A DNA stretch of 64,000 nt from Paludibaculum sp. (GTDB lineage: Bacteria > Acidobacteriota > Terriglobia > Bryobacterales > Bryobacteraceae): contig JARKQJ010000078.1 in the NCBI GenBank assembly GCA_029973955.1, positions 61,728-125,727 of the forward strand. The letters are read 5' to 3'. Position numbers and translations under genes: made by a program. Every line of letters begins with the position of its first letter. Within the stretch, counting starts at the first letter, position 1. The notes below the pieces were generated by a model, which ran no database searches, was not told the origin of the DNA, and was given only the letters and a program-made list of their open reading frames with translations. Positions 18,593 to 26,158 of the stretch are shown piece after piece.

Positions 18593-19066
18593 ATGCGCGC
18601 GCTTATGCTGGCCTGCCTTCTTCCCGCCGCGGCTCTCGCACAACTCGGCTCCGCCTCCGCCAATGTGCGGCTCAACCTCGAAGCCGCCTGCGAACTCCGC
18701 GCCGTCTCCACCACCACCTCCACACCCGTCACCGAGAACGGAACCACCCGCATCACCGGCACCACCTCCTTCCTCTATCTGGTTAGGACCAATCGACTTG
18801 ATGGCTCCGGCGAACTCCGCCTCCGGCTCCCCGTCCTCCCCCCACTGGCCACCATAACTTTCCAGACCGAACTCTCCGGCACCGGCCAGCCGCTCTCCTC
18901 CTTATCTCCCTCCTCCGAGACAGCCCCCCTCGTCGCCCGCTTCGGCGCCAATGCCCACAGTTCGGACGCAGGCAACTCCGCCTCCATCCGCTGGGCTATC
19001 TCTTGGCCAGGCGGTCAGACGGACGTCAGCGGAAGTCAGACAACTCCCATCGTTTCTTGTCGTTAG
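18593..19066 (+). CDS. Secreted subunit-like protein A of usher-like cluster
   Basis: The 157-residue product starts with a signal peptide ending near ALAQLG. The mature chain is beta-rich (Thr, Ser, Leu alternation) with cysteines near both ends. It shares with the next two genes a short core: an aromatic-x-aromatic pair, then RT, then GSG (here FLYLVRT, then DGSGELRLRL), followed by a late SIRWAISW-type strand. This resemblance suggests three paralogous structural subunits. It is the first gene of a run of six in the same direction that ends with chaperone-like and usher-like genes. By analogy it could be a pilin or coat subunit, but no homologue is recognised with certainty. Confidence 0.6.
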   Translation: MRALMLACLLPAAALAQLGSASANVRLNLEAACELRAVSTTTSTPVTENGTTRITGTTSFLYLVRTNRLDGSGELRLRLPVLPPLATITFQTELSGTGQPLSSLSPSSETAPLVARFGANAHSSDAGNSASIRWAISWPGGQTDVSGSQTTPIVSCR

Positions 19067-19116
19067 CGATTAGTACCCATCTACTGATGGGCTAATGCGT
19101 TCCCCCGATTCCACCG

Positions 19117-19671
19117 ATGACACTCGTGATGGAATCGCTCCAGCGCATCCGCAGTTTCTTGCCGCTGATTGCGGTTTGCTTCGCATTCCCGCTCCGCGCT
19201 GACGTCGCCACCGATACCCAAACGGTCTCGGTGACGATCGCCCCCCTTGGCATCGTGACCGTCCCGTCGCAGCTCACCCTGCTGCCGGGCGGCCTCGCCT
19301 TTAGCGCCTTCACCGGCACCCTGCCCTTCACGTTCAAGGCCAGGACTACGCCTTCCGGATCGGGCACCATCACTGTTCAGGCCAACGGCGATTTCACCCC
19401 CACCGGCGGGTTCAGTGTGGCTGGCGGACAGCTCACCTACACCTGCACGTCAGGCGGGTATGGAACGCCTTGCAGCGGGACCAAAACTGTCAGCGCTTCC
19501 ACCCAAGGCTCCGTGTTGACCATCGGCGGCGGTGCATGCACCGGCGGCGGGGGAGCTTGCAGCTCCTCCGATCCGGCCTCGGCCGGCGTCACCTTCTCGC
19601 TGCCCAACAAGACATCCCTGGAAACGGGGACCTACACAGTCAATCTGACCTTCACGATCAGTTGCCTGTGA
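19117..19671 (+). CDS. Secreted subunit-like protein B of usher-like cluster
   Basis: Starts at 19117 or 19129 are both possible; the second gives MESLQRIRSFLPLIAVCFAF, a good signal peptide ending near LRADV. The ~184-residue product is beta-rich and has the shared core LPFTFKART followed by SGSGTITVQ, plus two disulphide-type cysteine pairs (YTCTSGGYGTPCSG; GACTGGGGACSS). It ends in NLTFTISCL, matching the ends of proteins C and D. These strand-like termini recall donor strands of secreted surface subunits, but this is an inference. Confidence 0.6.
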   Translation: MTLVMESLQRIRSFLPLIAVCFAFPLRADVATDTQTVSVTIAPLGIVTVPSQLTLLPGGLAFSAFTGTLPFTFKARTTPSGSGTITVQANGDFTPTGGFSVAGGQLTYTCTSGGYGTPCSGTKTVSASTQGSVLTIGGGACTGGGGACSSSDPASAGVTFSLPNKTSLETGTYTVNLTFTISCL

Positions 19672-19724
19672 TCGTTCGTCGCGCCGGCCCTGGCCGGCGC
19701 ATTTTGGAGAGGAGAAAACCAATC

Positions 19725-20261
19725 ATGAACAAAGGCTCAAAAGCCTTATTGATTCTCGCGCTGATGATGCTGTTTACAGTCCATCTCAGTGCTCAACTTG
19801 CAACCGCCAACCCCCAACTGCAGGTCACCGTCGGGCCGGAAGCGTCCATCACTCTCGGTGGTACCGGCTCACCCTATGCCTTCACTCAGACAGGGACGGT
19901 GTTCAATAACTACACGTTGAACCTGCCGTTCACCTATAAGATCCGCACCAAGAAGGTGGGTGGCTCCGGCTCGCTCACTGCCTCTTTCGCCGCCGATTTC
20001 GCCGGTGCGGCCAGTGGAGTCGGCCCAAAGATGGCCACCGACCTCACTTACTCGTCCTCCACCGGCCTGTCCGGCGTCACCGCGCAGAGCAATAAAGCCA
20101 CCAGCGTCGGCGCATCCCTCCCGGTCTTCACCTTCATCACCAACCAGCACTCGGCCGACGGCGGCACCGCCGGCTCCATCGACTGGGTGCTGCTCAACAA
20201 GCCCTCGTTTGAAACCGACGTCTACTCCACCACCGTGGTGTTGACCATTTCCGCGAGCTGA
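19725..20261 (+). CDS. Secreted subunit-like protein C of usher-like cluster
   Basis: ATG 19725 has a strong GGAGAGGAG site about 10 bases upstream, the best ribosome site of the cluster, which could mean the most abundant subunit. A signal peptide (MNKGSKALLILALMMLF, ending near LSAQ) precedes a 155-residue beta-rich chain with the shared core LPFTYKIRT followed by GGSGSLTASF, and a final VVLTISAS strand. It has no cysteines in the mature part, unlike B. Gene D begins 4 bases after its stop. Confidence 0.62.
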   Translation: MNKGSKALLILALMMLFTVHLSAQLATANPQLQVTVGPEASITLGGTGSPYAFTQTGTVFNNYTLNLPFTYKIRTKKVGGSGSLTASFAADFAGAASGVGPKMATDLTYSSSTGLSGVTAQSNKATSVGASLPVFTFITNQHSADGGTAGSIDWVLLNKPSFETDVYSTTVVLTISAS

Positions 20262-20265
20262 TGCC

Positions 20266-20742
20266 ATGCGGGCGGCACTTCTCTTCCTCTCCATCGCGCT
20301 GGCGCCCGCTGTGCGGGCCGAGACGTTCTGGGGCGGCGTGACGGTGTCGCCCGCCAGCATCTCATTCGCCGCGACTGACCCGGCCTCGCCTCCAGCGCCG
20401 GTCTCGGCCTCCATCTCCTGGTGGGGCATCGGCGGCAGCGCTTCAAGAACCTGGACCGTGCGCGTTCAGGCCTCGCCCGCCTCCGTCACCAATTGCCCCA
20501 ACGTCGCCTTGAGCGCGTTCACTGTTACCTGCTCCACGCTGACCAACGCCGCCAGCAGCGGCTCCTGCAACGGCAGCTTCCCGGTCAGCGGCTCCAACCA
20601 GACCCTCGCCACCGGCCCCCAGGCTAACCTCCTCGGGCGCTACGTCGTCAACTTCACCGTTCAGTTCTCCGACAGTTGGCGCTACCCGGCCAATGCCGCC
20701 GGCTGCGCTCTCAACCTCACCTACACCGTGGAGGCCCCGTGA
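20266..20742 (+). CDS. Secreted protein D of usher-like cluster
   Basis: The 158-residue product has a signal peptide ending near VRAETF. The mature part contains TFWGGVTVSPASISF, an Ig-like SWWGIGG...TWTVRV pattern, four or more cysteines and a final NLTYTVEAP strand. It lacks the aromatic-RT-GSG core of A to C, so it may be a minor, tip or adaptor component. Its stop codon overlaps the GTG start of the chaperone-like gene by 4 bases, which indicates translational coupling. Confidence 0.6.
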   Translation: MRAALLFLSIALAPAVRAETFWGGVTVSPASISFAATDPASPPAPVSASISWWGIGGSASRTWTVRVQASPASVTNCPNVALSAFTVTCSTLTNAASSGSCNGSFPVSGSNQTLATGPQANLLGRYVVNFTVQFSDSWRYPANAAGCALNLTYTVEAP

Positions 20743-21542
20743 TTCGTTCTCTGTCGCTTGCCGCGCTCCTCTGCGCCGCTCCTTCCGCCTTCGGCCAGGT
20801 CGGCCTCGGCCTCACCCCAATGCGGCTGGAATTACCGCTCAAGCCGGGAGACGTCTCCTCCGGCGCTCTCGACCTCAGCACCGACGCGCCCGCCACGGTG
20901 CGTGTTCGCGCCGAGTTGCTCGACTTCTACATCGACGAGACCACCACCCCGCAGTTCGTCCGCAACCAGCCCGCCGAGGCCGGCCGCTCGTGCCGCACAT
21001 GGCTCACCGCCAACCCCATGGAAACCGAACTGCCCGCCCAGAGCCATCAACTCGTGCGCTACACGCTGCGTGTTCCTCCCGCTACCCCCCCCGGCAGCTA
21101 CTACTGCGCCATCGGCTACACCGCGCTCCCATCCGCCCAGCAACTCAGCCAGACCGGCCTCCGCGCCACCATCCGCGTCGTCGCCGTCTTCTACGCCATC
21201 ATCGGCAAGCCGTCCATCGACGGCGAGATCACCGGGCTCGCCCTTGAATCCGTGCCCGGCCGCCAGGATCGCTGGCTTGCCGTCCTCACCTTACGGAATC
21301 GTGGAGACTGGCACTTCCGCCCCGACGGTGTGGTCGTCGTTCAAGGTGACGGCGGCCAGGTGCTCGAAGCCCTCCAGGTTCCCTCGTTTCCCGTCCTCCC
21401 CCGCCGCGATCAGCGCTTCATCCTGCCTTTGCTGAAGGCCGAACGCAGCCAAATCAGGTCGCTCAAAGCCGGCGTCGACCTCGGCGCCCATGAAATCCAG
21501 GAAGCAGTAGTGGATGTCCCCCCGGCAGTTCCATCCAATTAG
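20739..21542 (+). CDS. Periplasmic chaperone-like protein (PapD/FimC-type fold suspected)
   Basis: The start is GTG 20739, in a 4-base overlap with gene D. After a signal peptide ending near AFGQ, the ~250-residue mature protein reads like two Ig-like domains. The first has MRLELPLKPGDVSSGALDL, RVRAELLDFY, then WLTANPMETELPAQ and LVRYTLRVP, in the same order as the first domain of pilus chaperones. The second has ITGLALESVPG and AVLTLRNRGDWHFRPDG. Pilus chaperones hold subunits in the periplasm until the usher takes them. The assignment rests on the motif pattern, on position before the usher-like gene and on coupling with the subunit genes. Confidence 0.55.
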   Translation: MIRSLSLAALLCAAPSAFGQVGLGLTPMRLELPLKPGDVSSGALDLSTDAPATVRVRAELLDFYIDETTTPQFVRNQPAEAGRSCRTWLTANPMETELPAQSHQLVRYTLRVPPATPPGSYYCAIGYTALPSAQQLSQTGLRATIRVVAVFYAIIGKPSIDGEITGLALESVPGRQDRWLAVLTLRNRGDWHFRPDGVVVVQGDGGQVLEALQVPSFPVLPRRDQRFILPLLKAERSQIRSLKAGVDLGAHEIQEAVVDVPPAVPSN

Positions 21543-23781
21543 CCTCCTGTTCTGCGCCGTGGCTTCCCTGCCCGGCGCCGCCCAGGAATCGCGCGGCCAG
21601 GCCGACGTCGCCATCCAAGGCTACTATCTCGGCGGTGCCGGCGACGGCAACCTCACCTCCACCGGCGCCTACGCCAACTTCCGCTACTTCTTCGATAAGG
21701 CCGGCCTGCTCGAATCGCGCATCGAAACCTACCAGGGCCAGTCCAAACTCAACTCCGGCGAAAACTACCTCCGCCTCTCCGGCGTCCCCTGGAAAGGCTT
21801 CCGCTGGACCCTCTCCGGCGGCGACACCCGCCTGCGCCTGCGTCCCGATAACTTCGTCTCCGCTAGCCTCTACATCCCCGAAGTCCTCCTGCGCGGCGCC
21901 CGAGTCGACGCCAACGCCGGCCACTGGTCCGTCTCCGCCTTCGCCGGCGCCCTCATGGTCATGCAGGGCCCGCGCATGCCCTACTTCCGCCGCACCCCGC
22001 AAAACCTCGGCGGCGCCAGCTTCGCCTGGAAACCCCGTGAATCCCTCCAGGTGCAATCCTCGCTCCTCATCACCGGCTCCGACGCGCGGAAGTTCCTCGG
22101 CCAGCCCTACTTTCTCCAGCCCGGCCGTTACTATTCTTCCTCGCAGCAGTGGATTTCCAACGTCACCTGGACACCCCGGACCGGCATCACGCTCTTCGGC
22201 GAGTCCGGCGTCTCTGCCTCCCAGGGCTTCAACTCCACCCGCAGCCTGGCGCCCGTCCCCAACTTCAGTGCCGCCGCCAGTTTCGAGAAGACCCGCTGGC
22301 AGCTCCACGCCTCCTTCGTCAGCCAGCCCGCTTCCTTCCTCCCCCTCGCCGGCTACTTCGCCGGCGACCGCCGCGGCCCCTACGCCGAGTTCCACTACCA
22401 GATCGCCCGCCGCCTCGGCGTCTTCACCAGTGCCTCCTCCATGCGCAACAACATCGAAGACCGCCCGGACCGCGCCACCATGCGCTCCTCCATGGCCAGC
22501 GGCGGCCTCACCGCCGAGCTGCCCTTCCGCCTCTCCCTCATGGGCAACGTCTCCTCCATCTACCTCAATTCCCTCCAGCCCGGCGAGCCCGAGTGGAAAC
22601 GCTCTTCCAGCCGCATGTCCACCCTCATGCTCTCCCGCGGTTTCCATAAATACAGCATTCGATCCTCCTTGCGCGACATCGACTCCCGCAACGCCTCCGG
22701 TCCATCTCGCACTCGCTCTATCGACGCCGACGGCAACGTCTTCCTCGGCCCCCTCACTCTCGGCGGTGGCGCTCGCCTCGATCAAACCCTCTCCGGTAAT
22801 CACCGCAGCTCCCTCTTCTTCCGCGGCTCTCTCCAGTACAACTCACGCCGCTTCTCCGCCTACGCCTTCGGCGACTTCGGCCACGACCTCCTCAGCCAAA
22901 CCCTCTTCGTCACCAGCCAGCTCCGCACCACTGTCTTGGGCCTCACCACCCGCCTCACCCGCGACTGGTCCGTCAGCGCCGAGATGCTCCGCAATACCCT
23001 CACCACCCAGCTCAACGACCAGAACATCTTCCTCCTCTCCAACTCCGGAACCCCCATCTCCGTCTTCACCAGCGAAATGAACCGCTGGACCCTCTTCTTC
23101 CGCGTCACCCGCTCCTTCCACTGGGGCGCCCCCCTCCCCGGCCAGTTCACCCGCGGCGCCAACGGCAACTACTATCCCGTCATGGGCGCCGTAGAGGGCT
23201 TCGTCACCGAAGCCTCTCCCGATGGCCCCCAACCCGCCGCCTCCGTCCCCGTCACCCTCGACAGCTTCCGCACCGAAGTCACCGACCAGAACGGCCGTTA
23301 CCGCTTCGCCGACGTGGCGCAGGGCGCTCACCAGGTCGCCCTCTCCCAACGCACCCTTCCCGCTGAGTTCGATCCCGCCTCCGCCGCCTCCGTCGATCTC
23401 CAGGTCGCCCCGCGCCGCACCATCCGCGCCGATTTCACCGTCGCCCGCCTCCTCGCCATCACCGGCAAACTCAACGCTCCCGGCGGCCTGGACCTCACCC
23501 AGGTCGTCATCCGCCTCGCCGGCTCCAAACGCTACACCACCCCCGACGAAACCGGCAACTTCGCCTTCTACAACCTCCCCGCCGGCCACTACCAACTCCA
23601 GCTCGACCCGGACACCATCCCCGAAGGGCTCAGCCTGGCCACCGAGGCCATCATCCCCGTCACCCTCAAGAACGGCGAACCCACCCCTGACATCCTCCTC
23701 GGCCTCGAGCGCAACACCACCCCAAAACCCGTCCGCCGCATTCAGCTCTCCTCTTCCTCGCCCGCTCCTCCCCCTCAATAA
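21514..23781 (+). CDS. Large outer-membrane usher-like beta-barrel protein
   Basis: The start is ATG 21514, overlapping the chaperone-like gene by 29 bases. The 755-residue product has a signal peptide (ISLLFCAVASLPGAAQ). About 550 residues of alternating strands rich in aromatic ends follow, as in a large outer-membrane barrel, and the C-terminus carries two carboxypeptidase-regulatory-like Ig modules (GAVEGFVTEA to FRTEVTDQNGRYRFADV, and ITGKLNAPGG to ETGNFAFYNLPAGHYQLQL). Ushers are 24-stranded barrels of similar length that also end in Ig-like domains. I cannot see the usual usher N-terminal motif, so this may be an unusual usher or a different porin-like exporter. Confidence 0.55.
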   Translation: MSPRQFHPISLLFCAVASLPGAAQESRGQADVAIQGYYLGGAGDGNLTSTGAYANFRYFFDKAGLLESRIETYQGQSKLNSGENYLRLSGVPWKGFRWTLSGGDTRLRLRPDNFVSASLYIPEVLLRGARVDANAGHWSVSAFAGALMVMQGPRMPYFRRTPQNLGGASFAWKPRESLQVQSSLLITGSDARKFLGQPYFLQPGRYYSSSQQWISNVTWTPRTGITLFGESGVSASQGFNSTRSLAPVPNFSAAASFEKTRWQLHASFVSQPASFLPLAGYFAGDRRGPYAEFHYQIARRLGVFTSASSMRNNIEDRPDRATMRSSMASGGLTAELPFRLSLMGNVSSIYLNSLQPGEPEWKRSSSRMSTLMLSRGFHKYSIRSSLRDIDSRNASGPSRTRSIDADGNVFLGPLTLGGGARLDQTLSGNHRSSLFFRGSLQYNSRRFSAYAFGDFGHDLLSQTLFVTSQLRTTVLGLTTRLTRDWSVSAEMLRNTLTTQLNDQNIFLLSNSGTPISVFTSEMNRWTLFFRVTRSFHWGAPLPGQFTRGANGNYYPVMGAVEGFVTEASPDGPQPAASVPVTLDSFRTEVTDQNGRYRFADVAQGAHQVALSQRTLPAEFDPASAASVDLQVAPRRTIRADFTVARLLAITGKLNAPGGLDLTQVVIRLAGSKRYTTPDETGNFAFYNLPAGHYQLQLDPDTIPEGLSLATEAIIPVTLKNGEPTPDILLGLERNTTPKPVRRIQLSSSSPAPPPQ

Positions 23782-23865
23782 ACTCCGCTCTTCGCTCTAT
23801 CCCTTTCGCCGAAGTTGTACTACACTCTCATGAATCCGGCTGGCCCTGAAAGGAGGGGCCCCGAC

Positions 23866-24381
23866 ATGCGATCTCACCTGGGACTCAAGACGAAGATGAC
23901 TCTGCAATGCCTCGGAGTGCTCTGCGCCGCCGCGCTGGCGGGCTGCAGCCCCGCGGCCACCACACCCGCCACGCCACCCGACACCCGCGCCGCCGACGAG
24001 GCCGCCATCCTCAAGATGGACGAAGCCTGGAATCAGGCCGCCGCCACCGAGAAAGTCGACGGTTGGATGAAGTACTACACCGACGACGTGGTCGTCCAAC
24101 CGCCCAACGAACCGCGCGCCGTCGGCGCCGCCGCCGCCCGCAAAGGCATCGAGGCCCTGTTCGCGCTACCGGAAGTGAAGATCTCCTGGAAGGCGGAGAA
24201 GGTCATCGTCGCCCGCTCCGGCGAAATGGGTTACCTCTACGGCGATTACGAGCTCAGCTTCAAAGACAAGGGCAAAACCATCACCGAGAAGGGCAAAATG
24301 GTCGAGATCATGCACAAGCAGCCGGACGGCTCCTGGAAGTGCGGCTTCGACATGTGGAGCCCCAACGCGCCCGCCAAGTAG
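23866..24381 (+). CDS. NTF2-like (SnoaL/DUF4440-type) lipoprotein
   Basis: The start chosen is ATG 23866 because AAAGGAGGGG lies about 10 bases upstream. The 171-residue product has a lipobox in AAALAGCSP, so it is envelope-anchored. The domain has the NTF2-like pattern: an N-terminal helix around AILKMDEAWNQAAATEKVDG, then MKYYTDDVVVQPPN, and a C-terminal sheet with YGDYELSF and DGSWKCGFDMWSPN. The family includes small-molecule binding proteins and a few enzymes; no specific function can be given. A palindromic repeat array follows 36 bases after its stop. Confidence 0.75.
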   Translation: MRSHLGLKTKMTLQCLGVLCAAALAGCSPAATTPATPPDTRAADEAAILKMDEAWNQAAATEKVDGWMKYYTDDVVVQPPNEPRAVGAAAARKGIEALFALPEVKISWKAEKVIVARSGEMGYLYGDYELSFKDKGKTITEKGKMVEIMHKQPDGSWKCGFDMWSPNAPAK

Positions 24382-24416
24382 CCCCTCTTACCCATTCCCC
24401 CCCTGGACGCCAAGGC

Positions 24417-24806
24417 GAAACCGTATCCCCCATGAAGCCGTGTTCCCCCGAGACTTCGTCTCGGGGCCACGGGGAGAAGCCGTATTCCCCCGAGACGAAG
24501 TCTCGGGGCCACGGGGCGAAACCGTATCCCCCCCTGGAGCCGTATTCCCCCGAGAGGAAGTCTCGGGGCCACGGGGCGAAGCCGTACCCCCCGTGAAGCC
24601 GTATTCCCCCGAGACGAAGTCTCGGGGCCACGGGGCGAAGCCGTATCCCCCCATGGTGCCGTATTCCCCCGAGACGAAGTCTCGGGGCCACGGGGCGAAG
24701 CCGTATCCCCCCATGAAGCCGTATCCCCCCGAGACGCAGTCTCGGGGCCACGGGGCGAAGCCGTATCCCCCCGAGACTTCGTCTCTGGGCCAGCATGGAG
24801 CCGTAT
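24417..24806. repeat. Palindromic tandem array, ~60-base unit, about seven hairpins
   Basis: About seven units each contain a near-perfect palindrome (CCCCGAGAC-GAA-GTCTCGGGG) followed by CCAC and a GGGGCGAAGCCGTA spacer. The common unit is ~60 bases; the first and last units are shorter. The array fills the space between the convergent 3' ends of the NTF2-like gene and the pyruvyl-transferase-like gene. Its open frames are composition artefacts. The palindrome resembles that of the array at 44927-45219. Confidence 0.9.
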
Positions 24807-24835
24807 GTCTCCCCCGATTCGCACCGAACCGCGCA

Positions 24836-26158
24836 TCAACCCGCCGCGCGGCCCGCGCAAGCCTCCCGCACCACCTCCACCATCCGCCGCTGCCGCTCCT
24901 CCACCTTCGCCATGATCCCCCGCAACTGCGACTGCGCCTGCTTCGGTTGATCCACGATCCTCTTCAATCTCTCCCACAACAACGCCCCGCTCGCCGCATC
25001 GATCTCGAAGAACCACGCCCCCGCCCCGAAATCGCGATACATCTGCCCCTTGCAGGTATCGGTCGGCTGCCTCACATAGAACGCCGGCGTCCCACTCTGA
25101 TACGCGATCAGCGGCGAATGGCACTCCACGCTCACCACCGCCTCGGCCCGCGCATACACGGACGCCGCCTCATCCGGCAGCCAAAACGTGTCCCGCCACA
25201 CCACGTTCTTCTTCACGTCCGCTGGCAGCGGATCCACCAACACCTGCCTGGCCAGCTCCACCTGGTAGGTCATCTCGGCGCATGCCATCACCTTCCGCCC
25301 CGTCTGCCGCACATAGGCTTCGATCATCTCTCGCAGCCTGGCGTGGTCGCGCTCCACCGTCCGGTCGTTGATCGCGTCCTTCACCTCATCACTCGCCGTC
25401 CGCGCCGTCTTCCGGATCTTGTAATAAGGCGTGTACCGCAGCCGCGGCACCACCGCGATGAACCTCTTCGGCTCCAGCCCGTGCTGCTTCAGAAACGCCA
25501 GGCCCTTCTCTTCATCCCGATCCCTCATCCCCAACTGCGCGTCCGGGCCAAACTCCAAAATCGGCGTCTTCACCCCCTGCGCCTTCAGATAATCCCGCGA
25601 AATCGTGTCGCGGCAGAAGAAGAACGCTGAGCGGTCGATCACCGCCCGCAGGTCCTTCGAAAGCGTCGTCGCCGGCAGCTTCATCGCCTTCGCCCGCAGC
25701 TCGTCCAGCGTCCCGCCTTCCGCCTCCAGCCCCGGCCCGATGCCCGACACCGGGTCCGTGCTCACCCCGAACACGCCCACCGGTTTGCCCGTGGCATTCT
25801 GAAACGCCAGCGCATGCGCGCTCGCCGGAAAGCCCGATCCCGATCCGCTCAGATACAGGTCGGCCGCGCTCCACGCCCGCTGCACCTCCGCGCTTTCCAC
25901 CGCGCCTTGCACGATCTTCAACTTCGGATAGCCGCGCTCCAGGAACTCTTTCGCTCCGTGCTCCAGCTCGCCCGCCCACAGCGTGATCTCCGCCTCCGGA
26001 AGATAACGCTCCAGCAACGACAGCGCGCCCGGCGTATGCCCCACGTCCCCAATATTCACGCTCTGCCAGGAACTCCGCAGCAGGATTTGCGGCCGCTGCT
26101 TCTGCGCCCACACCGAAGCGGCGCCGGCGCCCAGAAAGACTCGTCTCGAAAATGCCAT
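24836..26158 (-). CDS. Polysaccharide pyruvyl transferase family protein, exported (Tat-like signal)
   Basis: The start chosen is ATG 26158, in a TGATG overlap with the stop of the histidine kinase gene; a GTG at 26164 would add two residues. The N-terminus has FSRRVFLGAGAASVWA, a twin-arginine-type signal. The ~440-residue body follows the pyruvyl-transferase pattern: NIGDVGHTPGALSLLERY at the start, then YLSGSGSG, and near the end SVECHSPLIAYQSGTPAFYV, which resembles the conserved H-S-x-I-x-A...G-x-P segment. Family members add ketal pyruvate to sugars. Translational coupling to the sensor kinase is notable. Confidence 0.75.
   Translation of the reverse strand: MAFSRRVFLGAGAASVWAQKQRPQILLRSSWQSVNIGDVGHTPGALSLLERYLPEAEITLWAGELEHGAKEFLERGYPKLKIVQGAVESAEVQRAWSAADLYLSGSGSGFPASAHALAFQNATGKPVGVFGVSTDPVSGIGPGLEAEGGTLDELRAKAMKLPATTLSKDLRAVIDRSAFFFCRDTISRDYLKAQGVKTPILEFGPDAQLGMRDRDEEKGLAFLKQHGLEPKRFIAVVPRLRYTPYYKIRKTARTASDEVKDAINDRTVERDHARLREMIEAYVRQTGRKVMACAEMTYQVELARQVLVDPLPADVKKNVVWRDTFWLPDEAASVYARAEAVVSVECHSPLIAYQSGTPAFYVRQPTDTCKGQMYRDFGAGAWFFEIDAASGALLWERLKRIVDQPKQAQSQLRGIMAKVEERQRRMVEVVREACAGRAAG

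Noticed and set aside
24417..24806. CRISPR array suspected from regular repeats.
   Set aside because: The units are contiguous palindromes with no unique spacers of constant length, and no cas gene is nearby. The same applies to 44927-45219.
24440..25630. 396-codon plus-strand frame beginning in the palindromic array.
   Set aside because: Its first part is repeat DNA and the rest runs antisense to the pyruvyl-transferase-like gene.
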